Assembly (NCBI GenBank): GCA_009761415.1
Contig: QUOL01000014.1
Location: forward strand, 186,001-250,000
Reading direction: 5' to 3'
DNA length: 64,000 bases
From: Sarcomyxa edulis
Lineage: Eukaryota > Basidiomycota > Agaricomycetes > Agaricales > Mycenaceae
The notes beneath the pieces were generated by a model. It was not told the DNA's origin. It did not search any database and worked only from the letters and a program-made list of their open reading frames with translations. Positions within the stretch are counted from its first letter, which is position 1, and each line of letters opens with the position of its first letter. A program made the translations under genes and the position numbers. This document shows positions 47,570 through 58,679 of the stretch, piece by piece.

Positions 47570-48676
47570 TCAGTCAGTTTCCATCCTATCATCCGCCGCA
47601 CTGTCGCTTGGATTGGCGCCCTCTCTATCTGCTTGTTCTTGTATGGCTCTCAAAAACGGACCGACTCCCGTCCCAGCCTCATCCGGTAGCCCTAAGCCTC
47701 GTACCAAGCCTCCCAACAAACCCGTTCTCAATGCTTGGTCGAAACTCGATACTGCGCCACGGAATTGGGGAGAGCTGTGAATGAAAAAGCGCGTCAATCT
47801 CAATATTGAGAGACGAGATGTATGAAGTCTGAACGCAAACGCACTTGATAATACGCTGAAGCGCATCAACTGATGGAGGGGAGGGGAGGTCGGGAGGGAG
47901 GTGGGGGAAGAGAGCTGGTATCAACTCAGGGTGGGTTGTGAAGAGTGGGTTGAGGTTGGTAGGGGTCAAAATGTCTGTCAGTGAGACTTCTATAATACAT
48001 GAATATGATGTGAGGAGAGGGAGACAATTCATAGAGGTGGGTATGCAAACCTGGAAGAGCAGGAGGAGCGACGGCGCTTCCTGGGACTGCCGATAGCAAA
48101 GCTTGGAGTTGAGCTAACTGCTCTGGGGTAGCTTGAAGTGGTGCTGCAGATCCGGAGGCAGAGGTAGATGCTTCAGGCTGGTTCCCCCATACGAGATCAT
48201 GTTCTGGGTCCAGCAGGAGATGGTTCACGTTTTCGACGAATTCTGCGTCTCTCGCGGGAGACGCGTCCTGCATCCAAAACTAGGGTGATGGTACACAATA
48301 TGAGTTTGGATAGCAGAGGACAAGGCAAAGATAACACTAACGAAATGCCTTTGGTTGGACGAAGAGAATTTGAGAACATACGTCCTGCCAGAAGGCGATT
48401 GGGAGACTTTGACAAAAGTAGCGTCTGCGGGAAATAGAATCAAGTCCTGTACCCAAGAAGAGTCAACCCATTAACCTCCTGGGGTGAGTACATGAATAAA
48501 TAGGTACGCACTTCCTCGATCTCGCCAGTCGTCCTATTCTTCCAAGCAAAATGCAAAAGCCCATCCTCTCCGTTCGTAAGAAAGATAGCACCTTTTGTAG
48601 GGCTTGGTTCGACTATGTTCGTTCCTTCCCGTCGGAATGAGCGTCCGGCTTTGAATGCGAGGAGGTGTTCTGCCAT
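47570..48676 (-). CDS. RPN13: Proteasomal ubiquitin receptor RPN13 (ADRM1)
   Basis: A 26S proteasome base subunit that binds ubiquitin and recruits the UCH37-type deubiquitinase. Exon 1 carries the PRU domain: MAEHLLAFKAGRSFRREGTN, VEPSPTKGAIFLTNGEDG and LLHFAWKNRTTGEIEE. It continues DLILFPADATFVKVSQSPSG and YVLKFSSSNQRHFFWMQDA. The C-terminal DEUBAD domain reads VSLTDILTPTNLNPLF, ELIPALFPHLPPDLPSPPSV, FDQALRTGLLGGLVRGLGLP and ends ADDRMETD. Domain order and length match the family. The gene is intact and has four short introns. Confidence 0.95.
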
Positions 48677-50199
48677 TGCGATGGTCGTAGAACTTGAAGA
48701 GTTTGGGCGGCGAGGGACGACGCGTCAGCTCGCGTGTGTGCTTTTTCCCGCAAATCGATTTTGGCTGTAAAAGTCGGCCCATTCTCTCGAGCTCAACGAG
48801 TCTCTATCTCTCTCCTCTCTTACTTGCGCGACGGACGTTCGCCTTTTCCAGGATGGGATGACATCTCCTCAACAGAGCTCACGACAAAATTGCCGAGTCG
48901 AAGAGGACCTCAGAGCTGAAAGCTCCGGACATGCATACAACATGCGTATGCATCCCAGGTGCTCCTCTCCAGCACCAGGTTCAAGACGTGTAACAGGACC
49001 ATAAGTGCGGCTCAATTGGTAGTCAGTAGCAGGGTGTCTTACAGAGAAAGCAAGAGCAGGTACGTCGAAGGAGAATCTTAAAGTGTAGAATGAGCTTTCT
49101 GACCTTCAATATTATTTTGACGTCCAGTGTGGTCAGAAGCAGCCCTAATCTCAGGACGTCCATGCAACAATCTCCAGAGGTCCCTCCATTTTCTTCGCTT
49201 TTCGTGGTTCCGTGAAACGAACGTTCCAGATGCGAAATATCGTCGTATAAGCCAGTGCTAGCAGTTCTAAGGCTACTCTGCTTACCACCATCGATACTAG
49301 AATGCAGCCCGGAATTTCGGAACAATGACTCAAAGTGAAGACATAGATCGAGAGATCGAGAGGTTCCCATCGTCCGTGCGGTTCGCCTTGTGCAGCTGGA
49401 AGATAGCCGGCTGTATTGCCTACGACGTGCACCATCATGTCAGATGACATATCCGTGCAAAGCATCAATGGAGCTTTCATATTTTGGACACCTACCTTCG
49501 CTGTCGATGTTGATAAAATTTGTCTCAAGATGCTCCCGTTTCCCCACGTAAGTACGTTTTAGACAGAGATAATTCAACCTGATTTGTGTCCAGACTTTTC
49601 CGACTACTTTTCAAATGAAATGGTACACCCTGTTGACACCCTGCCTTCGCTTCAAGTACCTGGGCCCCTACGACCGCCGAATATCAACGCTGCACCCGAA
49701 CGCGTTCCCGTCACGTGATGTCCGAACCACCGAAATGGGAATATCTCGAAATCTCGATGCTTCTTTCACATGGCGCCATGTGTTCAGGCAAGTGATTATT
49801 TTCACTGATAAAGGTTGTCTCATATCGGCAATATTAATATCAGCGCTTGTTGTGGTCATCCCGGTGATCCAAACTTAGGCCCATACATGATACCTTCGAA
49901 TGCCCAACTGTCTCTCTCTCTCGATAACTCTCCATAAAGCAAGATCTGAGTCTTCAGACTGTCATAGAACTCTGCATTTGTGACGCTTCGGACGTTTCAA
50001 CCGCAGGTTTTCGGGTCTTTTGGGTCCCGGACGTCTTGGACGTCCCATCACCGCTTTATCTTTCTTTTTCGAATTCTCATCAAGCCACATTATCAATGGA
50101 GGCCACCTACTTGCTATCGTCTCAGCTCGACTCTGGACTATCAAATCTCTTGGTGGCACACCAGCGGAGACTCAATAATATCGAAACTCCGAAATGGGG

Positions 50200-50207
50200 T
50201 ATAAAAG
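50200..50207 (+). promoter_or_regulatory. Strong TATA box candidate (TATAAAAG)
   Basis: A consensus TATAAAAG sits about 220 bp downstream of a possible element start (TGTGACGC at 49979) and just upstream of a C/T-rich leader. A GTATGT-type splice donor follows at 50359. No coding gene begins downstream, which favours a retroelement LTR or noncoding transcript promoter. Confidence 0.4.
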
Positions 50208-50633
50208 GCCGGGAGGCTCTACCAAACCCTCCCACTTCTTACCACCACAAACCCTCATCAGTTCTTCTCCTCCTCTAGCCTCTCCTTTACCCTATCTTAG
50301 CACTACCTCCCCACCTCCTCTGACGACCTCATTATCTCGGCTACATATACAAGAAGAGGTATGTTTTTCCATAACTTCCTTCTCATTTCTTCATCATCGC
50401 TAATCCATCGCGCCAATCGTGTTTAGATTTCGTGATTTCGGCCATCGATATGCTATCCTGCGGCTTTGCAAGGTCACCGGACCCTTTTTCGAAATTCGTG
50501 CCACTCCCCACACGCATGCCACTGTGTGTTATTCTCCATGTTGGCACTCGCTGTTGTATCTGTCTTCGAGTTCTTGTTACCCTCATCATGTCTCTGATCA
50601 ATTCAAGCATTGTCGTCGTGTGTGAAGGGTGTT

Positions 50634-50675
50634 GTCCTTCTTGGTCATTAGTACGTCCTTCTTGGTCATTAGTAC
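50634..50675 (+). repeat. 21-bp direct tandem repeat, two copies
   Basis: Two identical 21-bp units (gtccttcttggtcattagta plus c) follow each other, and a partial third unit begins at 50676. Confidence 0.85.
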
Positions 50676-51719
50676 GTCCTTCGATCATCCTCCTCTCGTT
50701 CGACTTTCCTAATCTTTGCCACTCCTCCAGTGGCCCCATGTGTCACTTATTCCTTATATCTCATGTTCATACCCATCCTTTGTTGAGTGGCTCCGCCGCT
50801 CCAGGATAATGTTTCATTGGCTCCTCGCTTCGGGTTCTGCGTCGGCCTTTTTGGACATCAGTCCTGGCGACATCAAGAGACCTCAATCTCAAGACCAACA
50901 CATCCATATGCCATGCAGCTTGCACTGAAGCCACCCTTTCGATCACCGGCGATACACATCGGGCGACAGAGCCTTTTGCCAACTTCGGGCTGGCGATAGC
51001 TGGATACATCAATACAGGGATCGACGCATCAATCCGACTATGTGGATTGCACCTAATGTTCCCTCTATTGTTGGCGAGATCGATGTGTGATCATCATCGA
51101 TGTTAGGTCAGGGTGTCGATGTGGACTTTGAAGCTTGGATCGTCTATTTGTGTGTGGAAGTAAAGGATGGGTGTCTCGATAGATGGTGTGCATTCTCCTT
51201 CATATCATCCTTCTTGATAACTAATCGCCCAACACTCTTTGTAGTCCTTTGATTGGCGGATGGCCGAAGCCATCCGCCACCCCTTCGGATCGTGGCAACA
51301 CTTTCCTGTGATTGTTGTCCTTTGTTCGTATTGTCATTTCTCCCTGTCAGTTGTGCCTTCCCTGTGTGGAAGTGCTATGTGTTCGATCACTCCATTCCCT
51401 ATACGCACTTTGTTCCCTGCGTGGTTGCTGTTCGCCGTTCTTCCATGTTATGTTTTGTCTGTTATCGGACGCTTGTCGTTCTCTGCTTGTACAAGTCTCC
51501 CTCAGGCGTCCAATGTCCACTCGGATTCTCGCAGGCTGTTTTCATGTTTTTTTATGTTTCTCCTTCATCGCACGCATTATGTTCCCTGCGTAGCCGCATT
51601 TGTTTTTTGTTTTATTTATGGTTTTTGTGTCCGTGGACCTTCGATTTCAAGACCGGCGACCTCGATTGCGACTTCGGTTCGTGGATTCTTCAAGACCAAG
51701 GACTTCGACCTCAACTCGG

Positions 51720-52320
51720 GAGAGGAACGTCAAGACTAGGGATCGACGCAACGGCGCTTGCACCCACACTATCCTCTCCTGGAGCCTTATCATCAAGACC
51801 ATGGACATGGACCTCGACGTCAACCCAGGGGCGTGACCTCAAGACCGTGGACCTCAGGAGCGAGCCATCAAGACCGTGGAACTGGACTTCGACCCGGGAG
51901 AGGAACGTTAAGACTAGGGATCGACGCAACGGCGCTTGCACCCACACTATCCTCTCTTGGAGCCTTCAAGATCAAGACCGTGGACCTCAGGAGCGAGCCA
52001 TCAAGACCATGGAACTGGACTTTGACCCGGGAGAGGAACGTCAAGACTAGGACGGCGCTTGCACCCAAACCATCCTCTCTTGGAGCCTTACCATCAAGAC
52101 CAAGAACGTCGGACCAGGGAGAACTCGACAAGACCCGGGAGAGGAACGTCAAGACTAGGGATCGACGCAACGGCGCTTGCACCCAAACTATCCTCTCTTG
52201 GAGCCTCCGTAAGGACCCCAGGAGCAAGACACAAGACCATGGAACTCGATGTCGACCCAGGAAAGGAGTGACAACACGCAAGACTAGGGATCGACAACGG
52301 CGCTTGGACCCCTCCTGGAA
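51720..52320 (+). repeat. Imperfect minisatellite, about 108-180 bp per unit, five units
   Basis: Each unit opens with gagaggaacgtcaagactag followed by a block like cgacgcaacggcgcttgcac and ctatcctctcttggagcct. Units start near 51720, 51898, 52031, 52139 and (degenerate) 52261. Spacing falls from 178 to 108 bp through internal deletions. In one frame the repeat would encode RNGACTHTILSWSL, but the frame differs between units, so it is not a credible protein repeat. Confidence 0.85.
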
Positions 52321-52480
52321 CGGCGACCTGGTGCTCAAGAATTTGAAAGGCCAAGTGGCAAGGACCTCGAAACATCAAGACCAAGGATCGCCGCAACTCC
52401 GATGGCTGTGATCAGACAGTTCTGGTGCTCAGTACTTCTACTCTTCCGATTCCGTTGGTCGTTTGTGCGGGGGTACCCCC

Positions 52481-52625
52481 GTAAGTCTCCTTTGATCTTT
52501 TCATCAGCATGTACTAACGAGCCTACATGTTCGCAGATATCGGGTATTCCATGCCCCCGTAAGTCTCTATATATTCTTCGGTCAGCATATACTAACGAGC
52601 CTACACGTTCTTCGCGGTCTCAAGA
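52481..52625 (+). repeat. Tandem duplication of an intron-like module
   Basis: A GTAAGT donor at 52481, a TACTAAC branch sequence, and a TTCGCAG acceptor ending at 52536 form a complete-looking 56-nt spliceosomal intron. About 22 bp later (from 52559) a second copy begins with GTAAGTCTC and has the same branch block TACTAACGAGCCTACA-like. It lacks an AG at the matching place. Both are preceded by CCCCC. Confidence 0.7.
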
Positions 52626-53625
52626 TCTTCAAGGGTTTCCGATCGGCTATTATCACGATATCGTGATCATATGTGTTGCTCGAGTTGCATTGATCTTGAT
52701 GATCCGTCTTGTGTTGCGTGATGCTTTGTTTTGATCTTGTCAGGACGCGCGTCCTCAAAATGTTTCTCTTCTGTTTAATTGTTGTGTGGTTTGTGCCCTG
52801 TGGCTGTTCTGTCGCCGACCTGGTTCAATCGTTGTAAATCTCCCACAAACCTGGCTACTTGTGATCTCCGATGTTCTTCCTGCCAGTGCTTACGCTTTGA
52901 TCCTCCGGCCCTGCGTAATGTGCGCAACTCCTAGGCAACTTTTCCCTCTGGTACTTGTACTGCCGGTCTCGTTGAAGATCTCGTTTGTCTGTCATGTCTT
53001 CTATTTGGTCCCTTGTGCTTGCGTTCTCTCTAGGTGATGCATATCTCGCCCTGTTTTGGCCTTTGAACGTCGCATTCTCTTGTGCTGTGGGTCGTGATTC
53101 TTGTTCGTGTGCTTTCCTGTGTTCAACACTTCCTTGTCTATGCGCTGATTTCTCGCGCTCACAATTCGACTTAGGCAATTCATATCATACCGGACCTTCT
53201 CGCAGCCTCGTTTTTCTCCACTGGATCTGGGGAGCGTAGTGTTTGTTGCGCGCGTCACTATATTGCCTCAAGCTATGGGCTGCCTCTAAGTGTCTCTAGT
53301 GCTGTCAAGCTTCGGCCACAGATACGTGTATGTCTCTCAGACGCTTTACCTATCTATCTTGTATAAGTGATTGTAATGAAATGAAATCCCTGTCGCATCG
53401 CTGACTCACGACAATAGTCTGGGCAAGTCTTGAGGATTGAATGCACTATATTCTGACTCCCTCGTTTCTTCGGGCCACGATGACGAGGTTGACGAGGTCT
53501 CACGCCCGAGGTCTAAAACTCTTGACAGAATGACGACAAGATCGCTATCAAATCGACGGGAAGGCGCAACACATTCAAGAAGTATGGAAATACAATATGT
53601 ATACAGTTTTCGGAATTCAGAACCT

Positions 53626-54938
53626 TCAGGGTCGTTCCCTTCGACATTTCGCGCATTCGCATACGAAGCCAAACCCTGCCAACTCTTCCTGCCTCTCCTT
53701 GTATGAGTTAGCCGGCGGACAGTATGCGACTGTGAGTGCTTCTCCCTTGGAGATATTCCTGTCCGCACGCGCTTGCATCGAAAATGTGACGGCATCGAAC
53801 TTTCGGCCCGTGTTGGGCTCGCAACTTGGAAATCAGTCAGTAAAAACATCGGCCTTTGCGACAAAACCACTTACCTATGATTAGCACGTGACAAAGTCTT
53901 CGTTACAGCCGCGTAAATTCCATTATTAGATCTTTTACGAGCGTCTTCAGGTGTTTGATAGTCCCATACTCCGAAGGAGTTCGTTCTGCAATTACACATG
54001 CAGTTAGTCGATGTATAAACTTCGAGGTGATTCCGTGGCGTGAAGGACTCACCTGATGACGCCCATAAGAGGCCCACTACCATCATGAAGATGACAATTT
54101 GCCAATGCCTTGAAAGCAACCTGATTTTCAGGTGTCAAGCGGTTGAAGACAAGACCAAGTTCCTGTTCTTTCTCAGCCAGTAGTAGTTGCCTCTGGTGCT
54201 CGGTCACCGTAGCTGGATCGAACGCGTATCTGGAACTCCGCATGAGGATCGGGGCCAATATCAAAGGCCTTTCAGCGATAATGAGCTCTCCAGCTTTGAT
54301 GTCGCGCGCGGCATACAGTCCAAGACCCATTCCTGGAGCTTTTTTGACTACGTATGGAAGGGGTAGTTTCGGACGAGGAAGTGTGCGAGGGAAGCCTGGG
54401 TACTTGAGAGCCATCTGTTTGACTACGGCTAAGAAATAGTGGAAAGTCATTTATCGGAGTCAATGTGCGATGAATATATTTCCTTACGTTCAATCATGCA
54501 CTCGGTATGACCATCAGGATCCCTTCCCAAGGGTGGGAGAGGTGGTAGCGTGGTGACTATATAATTGATTCCTTTTTGTTGCTCGGCGGTACTACTAGTG
54601 ACGTAGCTTCCAGCTACAGGGTAGTAGACGAACTTGTTGGGATCGTAATCTGCGGGGGGACCTATGAACGGCGCGTATGTGTCATTTATCTATCGCTCGA
54701 ATGATGTAAATGCAGTAGCTTACCAGCATCTTTTACCACACCGTGCGACAGTTTGACGACCCCAGGGTCACTTTCAATAGCGTGAGCTGTTTCAGTTACA
54801 GGTTTTTTAACTGGTATTTTTGATCAAAACCAGATCATCTCTGTACACTGTAGAGGACTCACTTGGTTCCGGGACCGCGGGTGTTAGAGCGACCATGGCA
54901 TCTTTAGCCTTCTTGGTGTTGAGAAAACCGCGTTTCAT
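53626..54938 (-). CDS. SET-domain protein (putative lysine methyltransferase)
   Basis: The protein begins MKRGFLNTKKAKDAMVALTP. Middle exons carry YDPNKFVYYPVAGSYV and TTLPPLPPLGRDPDGHTECM. The SET core starts APGMGLGLYAARDIKAGELI and continues with AERPLILAPILM, then GVIRTNSFGVWDYQTPEDAR. Across the intron at about 53,871 the frame gives LSRANHSCEPNTGRKFDAVT, with the NHSCxPN motif, then GEALTVAYCPPANSYKERQ and a post-SET-like FGFVCECAKC (Cys-x-Cys-x2-Cys). These indicate S-adenosylmethionine-dependent lysine methylation. The stop at 53626 follows RRERP. An alternative frame continues to 53406 with no conserved motif, so the C-terminus is uncertain. Resembles SMYD/SETD5-like basidiomycete proteins. 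Confidence 0.82.
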
Positions 54939-55131
54939 GGCGCTTTGAGTCTATGAGAGTTGGGGGAAAGAAAGATGAATCGATAAGGGTAGACCATCTT
55001 TAGCCTGTATATATAATGATCTAGTGATTGAGGATCTGCAACGCCTAGAAAGAACCACAAGAACGAAGGAACGTGCCACAAGTCACGTCACACTGGCAAT
55101 CTGAATTTGCTCTTTCCCCTGGGCCCTCATC

Positions 55132-55495
55132 ATGTCCTTCAATGTAGAATTCGACGACCAAGCATGGGGCGTAACTTCACCGCCGGCCGGTGATATCGTC
55201 AAGGATGCTCTTCGGAAAGAGAAACTCATCAAGTACGTGGCCTACAGCTCAAGGCATCCGTAAAACTCGGTTGACAACTTGATAGAGAAATCACTGCATC
55301 CCAGGAGGACCTTCGAAGTCAGTTAATCGCGCTAGCATAGGCCTTCCTGAGCTAACGCGGAGCTCATTCTGATTGGCAGCTTTGCTAGGTCGCGTAAAGA
55401 CAGTGCAAAAGGAGGTGGATAAGCTCACGGCAGGCAACGAGACGCTGCAGATGTATATTGATAACCTCACGGTTCAGATGGCGAAGAGACGGTGA
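55132..55495 (+). CDS. SCOC-like short coiled-coil protein
   Basis: Three exons give an 82-residue protein. It starts MSFNVEFDDQAWGVTSPPAG, continues DIVKDALRKEKLIKEITASQ and LLGRVKTVQKEVDKLTAGNE, and ends TLQMYIDNLTVQMAKRR. The heptad-like C-terminal half and the block NETLQMYIDNL match the short coiled-coil (SCOCO/DUF2205) family. The human member SCOC acts at the Golgi and in autophagy, binding ARL GTPases. Introns have GTACGT and GTCAGT donors. Complete. Confidence 0.8.
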
Positions 55496-55875
55496 TGATG
55501 TAGGATCTGTGTACGTTCAAAGGTAGGTCGTTCGCGATATCGCTGGTCTACCTGTGCTCACTGCTCACTTCCATCACCTCAAGCGTGTCGATAGCCTTGT
55601 ACTAAATTTCCTCTATCTATGGATCTACAGTCTCTTGAAGGAACTAAATGTGCATGATTGAGCAACGAAAACCCGTCATACTTACTCACAGAGTGCATCG
55701 CAAGTTATCCCTCAAAACGTGACGCCAACGAGGCTTGAACTCAGGATCGTTGAAGATGTAAACGCACTGCGATTGTTTCACATTCTCAGTAGGACCGCGC
55801 TACCCGCCACTACGACCACTATCACTACCACGACCACGACCACCTTGCCACGGTACTTCTCTTGGTCTAAAGAAC
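55496..55875. other. Intergenic region, no gene seen
   Basis: About 380 bp. It contains a His/Thr-codon-like repeated stretch (accacgaccacgaccacc) at about 55,800-55,850, similar in composition to the region just upstream of FunK1 copy 2. It is probably the ancestral FunK1 copy 3 leader. Confidence 0.4.
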
Positions 55876-58309
55876 ATGATGAGTGTCATATCACGCGAAG
55901 ACGTTGGGCCATGTGTTATCACACTCGATACTTTCTTCGCCGAATTACTTCCTTCACTGAAAGGCTCTCTCGACTTGGTTATCGAAATCGAGCGGCAGCT
56001 ACGTGCCTCTGGGGAGCTCATCTTCAAGAATGGTGCAAATGCCTGGCGCGCCATGCCGATACGCCCAAGCAGGTCAAAGGCGGACGAGCATAAGATCTTC
56101 GCAGGTCTGGTGCTCGTCATCCAGTCCATCATACGCGAGGTCGCCCTTGCCAAAAGCTTTGGACCTGAACTTGTACCTCACATAAATCCGCACAGTGATA
56201 CTACGAGATCTGATGGTGACACCAGTGTCTCGTCGTCCGTACCAATGGCGACCTTGAACAATATCAAGACAGACGTACCTTGGTGGGAACAGGTCTTACT
56301 TTCCGGTGAATTTCAGGTGACAGACTGGGAAGGAGATTCCAGAGATGTACGTGGTTCAAGACTATTAAGATTTGATCTCTCTTCCTGATTCGCGACTACA
56401 AGCAGAACGCGGAGCAGCTGCTATCGGATATGACATATGTGCTGGATAGCGATCCTCGTCGGCGCTTTACATTCGGCATCACAGCTGAAGATACTACTAT
56501 GCGTATATGGTTTTGCAGTCGTTCGACAGTGGCTGTGACCCAACCGTTCGATTATTTTGGGGTGAGCCACAGGTTACTCATTTTTTCCTCACGCATTTTG
56601 GACTAAATTATTCTATAGAAACCTGACTGCCTCATTAGGCTCGTCGCCAGCTTGGCATGCGCAACAGAGACACCACGCGGATTCGACCCCACTATGCGCC
56701 TAGTCCAGGGTTGGGAGCAGACTCACCCCATGTACGACATCGATGTCTATACCGATCCCGATACGCCGCCTACCACCTACCGTAGTAGGGCGCTTTTGTC
56801 AGATTTTAAACCTCGCGCTCTCCGTGGACGTGCCACTCGAGTTTTTGAGGTCCAACTTCTTGTAGACGGAGAACCTACTGGTAAATTTCACGCGTTGAAA
56901 GACGTTTGGGTCGATCATGACCACGAGACGGAAGGTAAATTGTTGGAAGACATCGAGGCCAGTATCGGGGAAGAAGACAAAGAAGCATTCAGGAGACATT
57001 TCATGACCAAATTGCAGCATGGGTATGTATATGTTCCGAATGAAGAAGGAAGTCTCGTCGTAGACCGTTCTTGCACGCTAAACACCTGTTCTGTAGTTGA
57101 TGGGGTTGAGCGTTGGTTATTTTCCGACCTTGGGTTTGCAAAGCCTCGAGGACCCGAGATACAGCAAAGTGGCTGCGTCCTCGAAACGTCCCAGCCTCCC
57201 GACGAGTCAATGGGTCTCTCAAACAAAAACCATTATCGAATCGTGTTCGAAGACGTTGGAACACCTGTTTTCCAAATCACGTCTGTCAAGGTCATGTTCA
57301 AAATTCTCGCTGATATCATGTTGGGCACGTATATACTCTTCGTTCTTGTTTTCCGGTATATTGATTTAGCATTCCTTCAGCACTCGAGATTGTAACTCGT
57401 GCTGGATGGATACATCGCAACCTGAGTTACCATAGTATTTACCTGCATAATGGTGACGGGAAATTGAGCGACAGTCATTGCCCACGAAATGGGTCAGACC
57501 CACGAAATGGGTCACCTTCCTTATATGTAGCAAGTTAGGTAAGCTCATGGCCATTTTGAGCCAATTTTGTGATCGAAACGATTTTCGCGTTTTCTGCGTC
57601 ACCCGAAATGGTAACGAGCTTACTTAAGATTGCCGTTTAAGGTAGGTGACCCATTTCGTGGGTCTGACCCATTTCGTCATTGACTGGACCTGGGGTTTGC
57701 CAGAAAGCATACAGATGACTCCAGGCATGAAGTTCGGACGGTAATATCTTTCTCGCTGATTGCGTCTTTGTACTGATCAGCTCGTTATGACAGGGATCTG
57801 CACAGTTCATAGCAATTGAAGTTGAACTCGGGAGATTCCGCTGTGCCCTGACCCCTTTCCGAGCGAATGGGCTGCACGATATCGAATCCTCTCTCTGGAT
57901 AGCTATCTGGATGGTATTCTTCAGCATTTCGTCAGTGTCCCCAAAGCTTCCCGCCCTTGGCAATACCATCACATCCAAACGACTCAAGGTCGCCTATGGA
58001 ATCGTTTATAAAGAGAGAGTTCTCAGTATGATGGAGCGTGACGTAAATTTGGAACGTGGATTTCAAACCCTGAATCCGAACGTGGCCTTCATTCTTCCAC
58101 CTCTGCTAAAAATCCGTGATTCCCTTGCGCGTCACAGAGACATGGTAGGCGATGCTCTCCGCGATGGAACGGCCACTATACATGATATCCACTCTTTGTA
58201 TACTTCGGTGTACAGCGTCGCTCGCTCGGCGTTCCAGCAGATCTCGGATGAGGCTCCAGAGGACCTCTATCTGCATTTCATCTCCCCCCAAGCGGAAAGA
58301 ACGTCATGA
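55876..58309 (+). pseudogene. FunK1 kinase, copy 3: broken by a fold-back element, catalytic loop changed
   Basis: Exons follow the layout of copies 1 and 2. The N-terminal exon has VITLDTFFAELLPSL, RQLRASGELIFKNGANAWRA and WWEQVLLSGEFQVTDWEGDS, closest to copy 2. The big middle exon has RGFDPTMRLVQGWEQTHPMY and VFEVQLLVDGEPTGKFHALK, closest to copy 1. The GC-AG intron is 57325-57380. Then ALEIVTRAGWIHRNLSYHSI shows His-Arg-Asn (57413-57421) in place of His-Arg-Asp. A 197-bp element at 57481-57677 replaces the activation-loop coding sequence and brings an in-frame TAG at 57536-57538. After it the homology resumes (HTDDSRHEVRT, then NGLHDIESSLWIAIWMVFF). An active kinase is very unlikely. Confidence 0.85.
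57481..57677. mobile_element. 197-bp MITE-like fold-back element with 34-bp terminal inverted repeats
   Basis: The left arm (57484-57517) and right arm (57644-57677) are perfect 34-bp reverse complements. Each arm contains ACGAAATGGGTC twice. Inside the arms the pairing continues imperfectly (gtaagctc against gagctta), so much of the element could form a hairpin. CATTG occurs on both sides (57476-57480 and 57678-57682) and is a candidate 5-bp target duplication. The left boundary carries an extra CCC. There is no coding capacity. It sits inside FunK1 copy 3. Confidence 0.85.
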
Positions 58310-58679
58310 TTCCTCGGAGCCCTCCCGGATCGATGATAAAGCCGGCTGAGGTCCTACAGGCGAAGAAGATGCGCCAGTAGATGTGGTCATTTCTCCAGCT
58401 CACGGATGGAACCTATGTCGCTAGTTTCGTTACCCTCAGTGGTGCATGTCCCACTGATATTACTTCTTGAATGTATGACTCTCTATCCATCAAGCTGGGG
58501 TCTTTGAGTTTAGTAAGGTCCAACCGACCGAAACACGCGTCGGCTTCAAGATCTTCATATCTGAGGAGACAGTCATGTAGAAGGACGAAAGTTCGTGTAA
58601 GAAATGTGTATTGCAATTGTTGGATGCTCGCTTGGTTTACTTGTAATCGAATATTCATGTCATGCCTTTCTAGTTCGTT
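58310..58679. other. Short region between FunK1 copy 3 and F-box gene
   Basis: About 370 bp. An 81-codon minus-strand frame (58413-58658) has no recognisable motif and probably lies in the F-box gene's 3' region. Confidence 0.4.

Larger units (their letters stand above)
48677..53625. other. 5-kb region without a convincing gene
   Basis: No frame in this stretch shows a recognisable domain. The largest single frame is 51253-52050 plus (265 codons), which runs through a tandem repeat, and 51758-52411 plus (217 codons) is the repeat itself. A minus-strand 125-codon frame at 49151-49528 has no motif. Features listed separately are a TATA box at 50200, a 21-bp tandem repeat at 50634, a minisatellite at 51720-52320 and an intron-like tandem unit at 52481. 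The composition is pyrimidine-rich on the plus strand. It may be a decayed retroelement or a long noncoding transcript. Confidence 0.5.

Noticed and set aside
51758..52411. 217-codon frame in the minisatellite
   Set aside because: Its length comes from the repeat; the frame changes between units and no family matches.
53406..53625. Alternative C-terminus for the SET protein
   Set aside because: The frame that keeps NHSCxPN and CxCxxC stops at 53626; the other frame has no conserved content.
55720..55790. tRNA-like T-arm near GAACTCAGGATCG on the minus strand
   Set aside because: The stem does not pair over five bases and no acceptor or anticodon arm fits.
57476..57703. The fold-back element acting as a new intron in FunK1 copy 3
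   Set aside because: A GTCATT donor and GCCAG acceptor can be drawn, but joining them shifts the frame, and the activation loop stays missing.
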